DNA from: Flammeovirgaceae bacterium SG7u.111
GTDB taxonomy: Bacteria > Bacteroidota > Bacteroidia > Cytophagales > Flammeovirgaceae
Reading direction: 5' to 3'
DNA: 64,000 bases
Assembly: GCA_034044135.1 (NCBI GenBank)
Contig: CP139021.1
Coordinates: 7,044,001 to 7,108,000 of the forward strand
Part shown: one piece after another, positions 31,996-41,200 of the stretch
Layout: each line of letters begins with the position of its first letter
Numbering within the stretch: the first letter of the stretch is position 1
Made by a program: the position numbers and the translations under genes
Notes under the pieces: model-generated
Database searches by the model: none
What the model was told of the DNA's origin: nothing
Seen by the model: the letters and a program-made list of their open reading frames with translations, nothing else

Positions 31996-32979
31996 GTGGT
32001 AAAAATTGGTGATATAGAATTAGGAGAATTTCCATTATTGCTTGCCCCTATGGAGGACGTGAGCGATCCGCCCTTTAGGGCAGTATGTAAAGAAAACGGA
32101 GCCGACTTGATGTATACCGAGTTTATCTCGGCAGAAGGCCTGATCCGCGATGCTGCCAAAAGCATCCAAAAGCTCGATATTTATGATTATGAGCGCCCAA
32201 TAGGCATTCAAATATTTGGAGAAAAAATAGAGTCGATGCGGGAAGCTGCAGCCAGAGCCGAGGTCGCCCAACCTGAGTTAATTGACATCAACTACGGCTG
32301 CCCTGTAAAAAAAGTAGCCTGCAAAGGAGCGGGAGCCGGAATTTTGCTCGACCTCCCCAAGATGCAAAGCATGACGGAAGAAATTGTAAAAACATGCAAA
32401 CTTCCCGTCACTGTAAAAACCCGACTAGGCTGGGACGATAATACTATCAAAATAGTAGAGGTTGCAAAAAGGCTTCAAGACGTAGGCATAAAAGCACTCA
32501 CCATCCATGGCAGAACCCGCCAACAAATGTACAAGGGTGTAGCCGATTGGTCATACATTGCCGAGGTAAAAAACCATCCCGATATCCACATTCCTATTTT
32601 TGGCAATGGAGACATCGATTCGCCTGAAAAAGCATTGGAATACAAAAATAAATATGGCGTAGATGGAATAATGATTGGACGAGCTGCTATTGGCTACCCT
32701 TGGATTTTCAATGAAATAAAACACTTCATGGCTACAGGTGAAAAGCTAGCCCAGCCTGATATTTCAGAAAGGGTACGTACCTGTAAAAAACACCTCGACT
32801 TTTCACTAGAATGGAAAGGTCCTAAAACAGGGGTTTATGAAATGAGAAGGCATTACACCAACTACTTTAGAGGAATAAGCCATTTCAAGCCCTTCCGAAT
32901 GCAACTGGTAGAAGCAGGGAGCTATGAAGAAGTTGTGGGGATTTTAAACAACATCTCCGAAACACTCGCAGAAAAGTAA
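31996..32979 (+). CDS. dusB: tRNA-dihydrouridine synthase
   Basis: A 327-residue FMN enzyme that reduces uridine to dihydrouridine in tRNA D-loops. It starts at GTG 31996 (VKIGDIELGEFPLLLAPMED), which fits the usual N-terminus of Bacteroidota DusB. PMEDVSDPPFR binds flavin, IDINYGCPVKKV holds the Cys of the GCP motif (Cys102), and KGAGAGILLD, TIHGRTR, FGNGDI and IGRAAIGYPW are further family motifs. Length is typical. In Proteobacteria dusB often precedes fis; here it is alone, closed by a hairpin facing rpsT. Confidence 0.95.
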   Translation: MVKIGDIELGEFPLLLAPMEDVSDPPFRAVCKENGADLMYTEFISAEGLIRDAAKSIQKLDIYDYERPIGIQIFGEKIESMREAAARAEVAQPELIDINYGCPVKKVACKGAGAGILLDLPKMQSMTEEIVKTCKLPVTVKTRLGWDDNTIKIVEVAKRLQDVGIKALTIHGRTRQQMYKGVADWSYIAEVKNHPDIHIPIFGNGDIDSPEKALEYKNKYGVDGIMIGRAAIGYPWIFNEIKHFMATGEKLAQPDISERVRTCKKHLDFSLEWKGPKTGVYEMRRHYTNYFRGISHFKPFRMQLVEAGSYEEVVGILNNISETLAEK

Positions 32980-32995
32980 AACGCTTAAAAAAACA

Positions 32996-33032
32996 CAAGC
33001 AGGCTACTTTCAATGAGAAAGAAGCCTGCTTG
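32996..33032. terminator. Hairpin between dusB and rpsT
   Basis: CAAGCAGGCT (32996-33005) pairs with AGCCTGCTTG (33023-33032). There is no long T run on the plus side, so it may be a weak terminator; it lies between convergent genes. Confidence 0.6.
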
Positions 33033-33059
33033 ATGTATAAACAAGAATAAAGACTAAAA

Positions 33060-33317
33060 CTATGCAGCCAAAGAAGCTACGTGTTTTGCCAATTTAGATT
33101 TATTGTTGGCAGCCTTGTTCTTATGAATGATATTTTTCTTAGCCAGTTTGTCTAGCATAGAGCATACTTTTTTGTAAAGCTCATCAGCTTCTGCTTTTTC
33201 AGTCGTAGCTTTCAATTTTTTAACGAAAGTACGAGTTGATTTCAACTGGTAACGGTTTAGCGCACGCTTGGTCTCAGATGTTCTGATCCTCTTCTTTGCT
33301 GATTTGTGATTAGCCAT
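33060..33317 (-). CDS. rpsT: 30S ribosomal protein S20
   Basis: An 85-residue basic protein, MANHKSAKKRIRTSETKRAL onwards, with the S20 helical pattern and a C-terminal NKAANNKSKLAKHVASL. It binds 16S rRNA and stabilises the small subunit. Length and sequence are typical. It has the best promoter match of the window (both -33 and -7 elements). Confidence 0.97.
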   Translation of the reverse strand: MANHKSAKKRIRTSETKRALNRYQLKSTRTFVKKLKATTEKAEADELYKKVCSMLDKLAKKNIIHKNKAANNKSKLAKHVASLAA

Positions 33318-33365
33318 TTTGAATAACTATATTTTGAATAAAATGATGTCGATTTTTCAGAACTG

Positions 33366-33397
33366 CAAAAGTAACACTACTTCTATTAATTAGCAAA
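33366..33397 (-). promoter_or_regulatory. rpsT promoter with -33 and -7 elements
   Basis: On the minus strand TTTG (plus 33394-33397) is followed after 20 bp by TACTTTTG (plus 33366-33373), matching the Bacteroidota TTTG...TAnnTTTG layout. The ATG is about 48 bp further on. Confidence 0.65.
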
Positions 33398-34767
33398 ACC
33401 TAATCAATTAATTTTTAACTAGTTCTGTTGTTTTCATCCATTTATTAGCAAATAAAACCCACAAAGTCTCCTTTTTTCCTTCGAAACCCAATTTTGCCAA
33501 GACATTATCTTTATAAAACCTTTCAATTCTTTCGCTCCCAGGCGTTCCTTGTTCACCTCCAATATGACAGAAGCATCTTCCCGATAGTAGCTTTTTACCT
33601 TCGCATTCCCCTCCCAACCGTCCTGATGGACTCTGGCTGAATATAGCTCACACCATTTATTATAAAATAGACAACCTCCTTTTGGGGTAAATCTGAATGA
33701 AATCAACAACGAAGTTCGCTACCATATAAATGGATAAATTTAAAAAGGAGCTGTAACGACAATACCACCTTACTACACCCAACTACCATAAATTAGGGGT
33801 TCTATGCATAAGATGCTCATCTCTATCGATTTTAACTTTCGTTTCAGCTTAGGGGCAAAAACTATGACATACGCAGCAAGAATTGTGACTTTGTTTGGTA
33901 GTATTTGGAGAGATGGAAAATACTTGAAGCCAACCGCCAACCTACCAGATAAGCTTCTTCGGCCGTGTCCTAGAAGATCTGATTACCACCAAAAGCCGTG
34001 GCTCGGGAACTAGGCATCCCACAAAAACCGCTTTTCCGAAGTAGTAGGACTGTGAGCCACACCTCAGGATATTCCTTTTTTTAGTGCATTTGTAGGGCAC
34101 AACTACTTCTACAAGTCCATTGGCAGATCCACAAGCTGATGACAATGCTATTTACATTACTATGGAAGCCCTTTCCCTCAGCCGAAATCCACTGGCGGTC
34201 TTGGTAAACAGAAACCCTTAACGATTTTCATTATTTCTAGAGAAAACTGCATTAAAGCAATATTTATATTTTTTTACTTTTATTATACAACAAACAAGTA
34301 GAGAAAAAACAGGAAATATTTATAATAGAAAAGTACAATTTCAAGGCTTATCCATAGTTTTTGAGAAAAAAGCACAAAACCATGTAATATTTATAAGATG
34401 TTTTATATGTAAATGACAAAATAAATTGCTTTTTTTACACAAAAATCACTTATAAATATTTTTTTCTAAATAACGTTTACCTTACCCAACCAAAAAGAAT
34501 AGACGCTCACTACTCCTCACCAGCTAATATCCCAATCTGAAAATGAAAAGCGGATTTAATTACAAATAACACCAATCATCCTACTTTATTTATCCCTGTT
34601 CGCAACAGTATCTATCAAATTTCAGATTTAAAAACCGCTCACACCTAGTTCTATTACACCAACGAGTACTACATCCAGAGCAACTAAACCCTGCAAAAAA
34701 CTAGCATAATCAACGAAAAATTACGTGTGATTATCAACAATCTATACTTGTAATAAAAAAGGGTATC
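33398..34767. other. Gene-poor region, possibly containing decayed coding sequence
   Basis: About 1.37 kb without a confident gene. Short frames on both strands (minus 33408-33709, plus 33804-34013, minus 33942-34145) overlap and break one another, with fragments that read protein-like (for example minus FYKDNVLAKLGFEGKKETLW; plus AVARELGIPQKPLF before a stop) but match no family I know. This suggests gene remnants. From 34240 to 34500 the DNA is very AT-rich and carries four copies of AATATTTATA. No RNA gene is recognised. Confidence 0.4.
34259..34460. repeat. Four copies of AATATTTATA (three direct, one inverted)
   Basis: Copies at 34259-34268, 34315-34324, 34386-34395 and, inverted, 34451-34460, spaced about 56-71 bp. 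They lie about 310 bp upstream of the TPR protein gene. They could be binding sites or a by-product of AT-rich sequence. Confidence 0.4.
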
Positions 34768-35619
34768 ATGAAAAAAACCAAACCTCTTTACTTAATGACT
34801 ACAGCCATATTACTAGTTTTTTTACAGTTATATACTGTACCTCTGAGTCATGCCCAAAACAATAAGCCATCTCAAGCTGAGCAGTTGATGGAGCAAAATA
34901 ATTTTACCGAAGCAATTGGCATTTTAGAAAACCAAAGAAACCTATCTTTAGATAATAAGCTCAACCTTGCCATCTGTTACCTAAATACTGCTGAACCCAG
35001 AAAAGCTTTAGATGTTTTAAACAAAATGGAGAATAGTAGCGATAAACCTATGGGGTATCACTATATCCTAGGTCATGCTTATGCAAGATCGGGAAGGCAT
35101 GTACATGCCGTTGCAAACTGGCATAGGTACTTGCACAAATACCAACACAAATTCACTAAGTACGAAATTGCTTGCATAGAAAAGAAAATCGACCTTTCCT
35201 TGGGTAAGATAAAGCCTGAGAACACGAAGGATTATAAAAATATCAACTTGGCAGATTGGTACTTAAAACTTTCCCAAATGGTTGAAAGTGAAACCGCTAC
35301 CCTTTCTCAAGACGGATCCGTTTTTGTATTCTCAGCAGAACACTCTTCTGATAGTGCTTCTAACAATGACCTTTTTTATGCCGTAAAAGACAATTACGGT
35401 CTTTGGTCTAAATTCAAACCATTTGTAACCGATATAAACTCAAGCGAGTCTGAAATCAGACCTGTATTCCAGCCCAACAGCAATATTTTACAATTTAGCA
35501 GAACTCAGCTTCAGAATGGCGATGGAATTCCATCTATATTCCAAACCAGGTTCAACAAAAGCGATTGCTCTTGGGAAAAGCCGTTACCTCTTGAGGTATT
35601 TGTGAAAAAGGCTAATTAA
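34768..35619 (+). CDS. Exported TPR protein with partial PD40-like beta-propeller segment
   Basis: A 283-residue protein with a signal peptide (about 1-29, ending SHAQ). Residues about 35-150 hold TPR-like helices (EQLMEQNNFTEAIGILENQ, LNLAICYLNTAEPRKALDVL, YHYILGHAYARSGRHVHAV). Residues about 185-270 resemble WD40-like PD40 repeats (TLSQDGSVFVFSAE, NNDLFYAVKDNYGLWS, EIRPVFQPNSNILQFSRT). Larger Bacteroidota proteins with TPR, PD40 and OmpA domains (PorE-like) are known; here there is only the beginning of that plan and no OmpA domain. The last residues KKAN are encoded inside a palindrome shared with egtD. Confidence 0.75.
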   Translation: MKKTKPLYLMTTAILLVFLQLYTVPLSHAQNNKPSQAEQLMEQNNFTEAIGILENQRNLSLDNKLNLAICYLNTAEPRKALDVLNKMENSSDKPMGYHYILGHAYARSGRHVHAVANWHRYLHKYQHKFTKYEIACIEKKIDLSLGKIKPENTKDYKNINLADWYLKLSQMVESETATLSQDGSVFVFSAEHSSDSASNNDLFYAVKDNYGLWSKFKPFVTDINSSESEIRPVFQPNSNILQFSRTQLQNGDGIPSIFQTRFNKSDCSWEKPLPLEVFVKKAN

Positions 35620-35632
35620 TTAGCCTTTTTCA
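35603..35632. terminator. 30-bp perfect palindrome spanning both stop codons (bidirectional terminator)
   Basis: TGAAAAAGGCTAATT (35603-35617) is followed directly by its reverse complement (35618-35632). It contains the last codons and stops of both the TPR gene and egtD, and gives GGCTAATT hairpins with T5 tails on each strand. Confidence 0.8.
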
Positions 35633-36632
35633 ATACCAAATCCGTATAATAGTGCTTACAATCATAAAGTACATTATCAATCTCGAAACCTGAAGCTTTA
35701 GCAATATTCCCTAGCTCTTTCACACTATATTTCTGCGAAACTTCCGTATGGATGGTTTCATGCGCATCGAATTGAATAGTCTTTCCCAAAGCTTCAATAT
35801 ATACTTTTTGGTCAGCTAAGCTTACAATATAGCTTTTACAAGAGCCCGATTGAGGGTCGTAAATGGGGAAGTGGGAGAATTTTTCTAGTTGGAAATTTGC
35901 CCCCAATTCCTCATTTATTCTTTTCAGCAAATTGAGGTTGAATGCTTTTGTCACTCCTCGCTTGTCGTTATAAGCATCCAAAATCACTTGTGGGTCTTTT
36001 CGAAGATCCGCTCCCAGAAACAGTAAGTCATCTTCGTCAAAAGCTTTACTAATTTGCTGCAGAAAAATAGTTGCTTCATGGTGACTAAAATTACCAATAT
36101 TCGAACCTAAAAAAAGCACTACTTTTCTTGCCCCATCGTCATGTTTGTTGAGCTGCTCCAAACCCTTAAAATAATCTGCCGCAATAGGCTCTACCTCCAA
36201 CTCAGGCAATTCTTCTTCGAGGCTTCGGCTCAGATCTTCCAATACATTTGCCGAAATATCAATAGGCACATATTCAAAATCAGCCTCTTTTTCCAAAAAA
36301 TGCTTAAGAAGCACCTTGGTTTTAAGCCCATCGCCCGCACCAAATTCTATCAACTTAAACTTCTTACCACCCTCGCTGAATATCTTTAAAATATCATCCT
36401 TTTGCATAGAAAATATTTCAAATTCGCTTCTGGTAAGGTAATACTCTTCCAAATGCATAATTTCCTGAAAAAGCTTGTCCCCTTCCTCGTTATAAAAATA
36501 CTTGGAGCTTAGTTGCTTTGGAAAAGAGTTCAAACCTTCAAGCACATCGCCCGCAAACTGGTTATGGTTTCCTTTAGGGTTGGATAGTTTTATATTTTCA
36601 GGTATACTTTCGGTTTTAGCTAGATAAAGCAT
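35616..36632 (-). CDS. egtD: L-histidine N(alpha)-methyltransferase (ergothioneine biosynthesis EgtD)
   Basis: A 338-residue SAM-dependent enzyme that trimethylates histidine to hercynine. Family markers: QLSSKYFYNEEGDKLFQEI, LEEYYLTRSEFEIF near the N-terminus, KLIEFGAGDGLKTKVLL (SAM loop), VLFLGSNIGNFSH (typical GSSIGN-like motif) and LLFLGADLRKD. It lies 49 bp behind egtB on the same strand, so the two form the ergothioneine operon. egtA, egtC and egtE are not in the window. The ATG at 36632 gives the normal length. The gene ends in the palindrome at 35603-35632. Confidence 0.95.
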   Translation of the reverse strand: MLYLAKTESIPENIKLSNPKGNHNQFAGDVLEGLNSFPKQLSSKYFYNEEGDKLFQEIMHLEEYYLTRSEFEIFSMQKDDILKIFSEGGKKFKLIEFGAGDGLKTKVLLKHFLEKEADFEYVPIDISANVLEDLSRSLEEELPELEVEPIAADYFKGLEQLNKHDDGARKVVLFLGSNIGNFSHHEATIFLQQISKAFDEDDLLFLGADLRKDPQVILDAYNDKRGVTKAFNLNLLKRINEELGANFQLEKFSHFPIYDPQSGSCKSYIVSLADQKVYIEALGKTIQFDAHETIHTEVSQKYSVKELGNIAKASGFEIDNVLYDCKHYYTDLVLKKAN

Positions 36633-36681
36633 ATTTTGGGTTATGTTTGATTAGTAATTTTTTTTTAGAGAAAGCTCAAGT

Positions 36682-37941
36682 TCACAGACTTTTGGCAAGT
36701 CTAATTCCCGTAAACTGCCATTGCTTATCGGGCTGGAAAAAGTTTCGGTAAGTAGCCCTAGCCTGCACCTTAGGTGTGGCGCAAGATGCCCCCCTCAATA
36801 CATGTTGGTTTACCATAAACTTCCCATTATATTCGCCCAAAGCACCTGGTGCTTTTTCGTAGTAAGGATAGGGCAAATAAGCACTCGAAGTCCATTGCCA
36901 TACATTCCCCAAAAACTGGTACTCTTCACCTTTTTGAGCGATAGGGTGGAAATTATTTTTCTCCAAAATATTATCAGTTGCTACCACTTCTGAGGCAAAT
37001 TTCTTGCATGCCACTTCCCACTCAAACTCGGTAGGTAATCGCATCCCTTTCCAGTTGGCAAAAGCATCGGCTTCATAATAATTTATGTGCGTAACAGGTT
37101 CGTTAGGGTTTACAGGCTCCAAGCCTCTGAGCGTATAATGCATCCACTCGCCTTTTACGTTGAACCAATAGAGCGGAGCGAATTTCTCATGTCCATTGAC
37201 CCAAGCCCATCCATCCGCCAGCCACAATTCATGGTTTTTATATCCTCCTTCTTCTATAAAACCCATAAACTCTCCATTGGTTACCAACTTTTTGGATAGC
37301 TGATACGGGTGTAAAAACACTTTATGCCTCCCTGTTTCATTATCGTACCGGAAACCGTCCCCTTCGTGCCCTATCTCATACACGCCTTCGGGAATTTCAA
37401 AAAAGGACGGCCCATCATTCATTACCTTTGGCAACAATGATCCTTGAGAAGTGTAGGCAGGAAAAAGCGGATTGTTTCCCAAAATATACTTCAAGTCTGT
37501 TACGAGCAATTCTTGGTGCTGCATTTCATGCTGCAAGCCAATCTCCACCAAGTAGGACTCTTCTTCCGAGCCATCAAAATACTCGGAAAGCCACCTCTCC
37601 ATTCCAGCATCTACCTGTTTCCTGTAGGCTACTATTTCGGCAGAGGTTGGGCGGGTAAGGTTCCCTCTGTTGGAACGGAGTATCCGTTCTCCTTGGCTTT
37701 CGTAATAACTATTAAAAAGATAATTGAACCTTGGGTTAAACAACGTATAGCCGGGAAGCTTTTCAGCCAAAATAAAGTTTTCAAAAAACCAGGTAGTATG
37801 TCCCAAGTGCCATTTGGGGGGGCTTACATCCTCAATAGGCTGCACTACCATATCTTCGGGCTTGAGGGGTTCGCACAGGGAAATAGTACGGTTTCTAACT
37901 TGCTGATAATCCGCAATAAGTGTTTCAGTAAACGTCTTCAC
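36682..37941 (-). CDS. egtB: Ergothioneine sulfoxide synthase EgtB
   Basis: A 419-residue non-heme iron enzyme joining hercynine with a thiol donor under O2. The N-terminal DinB-like domain provides iron ligands in KWHLGHTTWFFE (His48 likely) and LQHEMQHQELL (His138 and His142). The C-terminal FGE-sulfatase-like domain (about 190-419) contains GRHKVFLHPYQLSKKLVTNG, MRLPTEFEWEVA, LGNVWQWTSS and VLRGASCATP. Length fits EgtB. The start is a GTG at 37941; no better in-frame start lies nearby. Product goes with EgtD to make ergothioneine, a redox protectant. No promoter motif is clear. Confidence 0.95.
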   Translation of the reverse strand: MKTFTETLIADYQQVRNRTISLCEPLKPEDMVVQPIEDVSPPKWHLGHTTWFFENFILAEKLPGYTLFNPRFNYLFNSYYESQGERILRSNRGNLTRPTSAEIVAYRKQVDAGMERWLSEYFDGSEEESYLVEIGLQHEMQHQELLVTDLKYILGNNPLFPAYTSQGSLLPKVMNDGPSFFEIPEGVYEIGHEGDGFRYDNETGRHKVFLHPYQLSKKLVTNGEFMGFIEEGGYKNHELWLADGWAWVNGHEKFAPLYWFNVKGEWMHYTLRGLEPVNPNEPVTHINYYEADAFANWKGMRLPTEFEWEVACKKFASEVVATDNILEKNNFHPIAQKGEEYQFLGNVWQWTSSAYLPYPYYEKAPGALGEYNGKFMVNQHVLRGASCATPKVQARATYRNFFQPDKQWQFTGIRLAKSL

Positions 37942-38244
37942 AATTAATTAGTTTTCTAGGGTTTTGATATAAAAAAGTTTAATTCTCAAGCGAAGATGAG
38001 AATATAGTAAAGCCCTACGTAAGTTGGATTGATAAGTAGATGAGCATTGTTTTCCGCATCAGAAACAATACGTTTTTAGATAAACAGTATCAGAGAATAA
38101 AAGTTTCCTTTATTCTCAACCAAATAAACTTTGATAGATTACGCACCTCTAAAAAGCCCTATTGACAAAAAAATAGTTGGATAGAATAAAAAAAAACCTC
38201 GCCTTTTAAAAAGGCAAGGGATAACTATTTCTAATCAGGCAATC
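37942..38244. other. Intergenic region between egtB and the alpha-2-macroglobulin gene
   Basis: 303 bp of AT-rich DNA. It contains the terminator of the upstream minus-strand gene (38188-38220); I see nothing else. Confidence 0.5.
38188..38220 (-). terminator. Terminator of the alpha-2-macroglobulin gene
   Basis: On the minus strand CCTTGCCTTTT pairs with AAAAGGCGAGG (one T-G wobble), followed by nine T. Confidence 0.85.
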
Positions 38245-41200
38245 TTACTCTGTTATCTTTAGTTCAAAAAACTCACTGAAGCCTCTTTGTTCTGGGTAAT
38301 ACATAAGTTGGGTAACAGCTGGGGAAACTTTGTAGGTTCCGGGTATCTGCGCCCTTAGCAAATATGTATACTCATACTCACCAGGTTTCAACTTGGTAAC
38401 GGTAGAAGCATAGCGGTTATCCCTATATTCTTTATGGGTGTACCAAAAGCTCCATCCCCAATGATGATGCTCCTCTTCTTCACCCTCTTCTCCTTTTATA
38501 TTGTAGCCTGTTCGGTCTTGTACAAACTCACAACCGGCAGGAATTGGGTCTTCAATGAGCAAATACTCTTTTTCAGTTTTGCTTTTTATTTTCACTTTGA
38601 CCAGTACCAAATCTCCTGACTTCACCGCTTCACCCTTCAATGCTTTTTTATTATACATCAACTTTCCTTTTGCCTCTTCTGCCTCTAGCTTGAAATACGA
38701 TCTTTCCACCTCAAAAATTTCTGCATCTTTCACCTCACCAAGCAGCATTTTATGCTCTTCTTCTATGAAGTACTTCAACTGCGTGTTGAAATAGCTAGTA
38801 CCTGAGCCTGTCTGCTTAATGGTTAATTTATTGTTTCCATGCTTCAGATAAGGATGGCTTTCCAAGGTTATTGCTGCATTTTTGCTGGCGAACAACTTTT
38901 CTCCCGTTAGCACAAAATTCTTACCCGCTTTAAAAACATCTTCTTTCTTTACAGAATAAGCTTCTACTTTTTTGCCATTGGCTAGCAGCTCTATTTCAAG
39001 CGAAGGGCTTAGCTCATTGGCAATAATATTTTGTAAAGAATAAATAATGATAGCCGTCTGGCGGGTATTGTGCCAGCTTTTTCCTTTCCGTTGGGTCATG
39101 AGCCACTGCACAGCTGGCGCAAGTAGTTCGTGATCAGGGTTGGTTTGGCTCAATGCCCTCACCACAGTTGCCGTAGTTTCTATGCGGTCGTCTTGCCACG
39201 AATAATAAAACTTTTTGCCTCCCCAGTAGCGAATAGCTCCCACCTGTACCACTTCTTTTTCTATTTTTTCCAAAAGAGTTGTGGCTTGGCTTTCGTCCCC
39301 TACAAAATGTGCTGCTTGCGACCACAGTGCCGCTTGGTAAGCCGTCATTTTTTCCACTTCAGGCATTTCCAGTTTTGCAAACCATTCCTTGCTTTCAAAC
39401 TGAGAAGCAACCATCACTTGGTAGGCAAAAGTAACAGGGTCTTTGTCCTTTTTCTCAATTTGCTTGAGCAAAGCCTCCCTTCCTTTCATGTACATTGTAC
39501 CATCAATTTCATACCCTACTTCATCTGCCAAGTACAAGCCATTTACCACATAGGCTGTCATAAACGGATGGGTAGCGTCATTGGTCCACCAGCCCCAGCC
39601 TCCATCGCTGTGTTGGAGTTCGGCAAGGCGTTTCAATCCTTTGGCAGTCATTTTTGCCAACTCGGCATCGTCTATATTAGATTCAAAACCATCGAGTGAT
39701 TCCAAGGTGTTTTTTACCACCAAGTTAGGCATGAAGCGGCTCATGGTTTGCTCTACGCAACCGTAAGGATAGCCAATCAAATCTTCCAAAGAAGTAAGCA
39801 GTGCCGATGCCACTGAAGGCACTGAACTGATGTTCAATTTCACACTTGCCAGATTCACAGCTTCGGGTATATAAATATTCAAGGTTTCGCTTCGGGAATC
39901 TTTGAGGTGCGCTCCCTGTGCCACCAACATTTCCAAGCCATGCGGCTGCACGGGCACTTCCAGTTGCTGAGCATCCGATTCTTCATTGGTAAGTGCTTTT
40001 ACGGTAAGCTTTGCCCCCGTTATCAGCTGTGTTTTCACATTCCAGTCAATCCGCTTTTCCCCATTGGCAGGTACATAAATAATCTTTTCCGTTCCTTTTA
40101 CCGTCAGGCCTTCTGCTTGGAGGGAAACTTTAACTTTTTTGGTAGAAGAAAGGTAATTATGAATATTGGTGGCTATCACCACATCGTCGCCCAGCTTCAT
40201 AAAGCGAGGGACTTCCATACGCACGAGCAGATCTTTGGTGACCACGGTTTTTACAAAAGCCTGCCCTATTTCGGTATTGGGGCTGATGACTTTTGCAAAA
40301 GTTCGCCACGTTGTGAGGTTATCGGGCAAACGGATGTTTACGCTTGCTTCACCATTTTGATCGGTATAAATGTTCGGATTCCAATAGATAGCATCTCGGA
40401 AATCTTTTCTCACAACAGCTTCTTTATAAGAAGAACCCTCTCCCTTGCGAGCAGACATCAATGCCATAGGTGCAGCCGAATCGGCAAAAGTTACCTCTTC
40501 AACTGACGCCTCTTCATCAAATTCCATATCGTCAACACTTCCCCAAGCATCATCGGCACTAAACGCTGCCGTGCGCTGAACTGCCATCATAGGAACACCA
40601 AAATTATCCGAGTTAGGTCGTACATAATCCAACTCCTTATACTTTCGGTTGCCAATAGCAGCATTTATTTGAACTTGCTCCTCTTTGCCTACCACCAACT
40701 CGTAAATAATGGTGCTATGCCCTTTGTGTGTAAAATGGATAATAGAATCGTATTCGGCGAATCCTATAAACTCGTAATAGCCGTGCTCATCGGTATGGGC
40801 TTTTTCTTTCCCCATCTTCACCTTCACCCCTTTTATGGGCTGCCCTGAGTAATAATCTACCACAAATCCTTTTACCCCACTTTGGGTACTATCCGAAACT
40901 GGTTTTAATAAGAATCTGCTCCATTGTTTTTCTTTGAGAAAAACATCACGACTCAAATCCTCCCCTTTTTCTCGAAGCTCAATTAACTGCTCTGGCGATA
41001 AAAAAGAGCTGCTCCCCGAATGATTTACGGCAGAAACCCCAAGGCTACTTTGCGCATAGACATTTCCATAAAATGCCTTCCGAATATCGCCAGAGTTATC
41101 AGGGTAAAGGGAATAAATACTTTCATCGGCGGTACTGAGCGTCACATTTGCTCCTTTCACAGGCTTACCATCTCGGTCGGTTACTTTTAGGATAGCCTCG

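Noticed and set aside
34240-34767. AT-rich repeat region considered as replication origin or CRISPR-like array
   Set aside because: No DnaA-box cluster, no dnaA/dnaN/gidA genes nearby, and the repeats are only 10 bp with irregular spacing.
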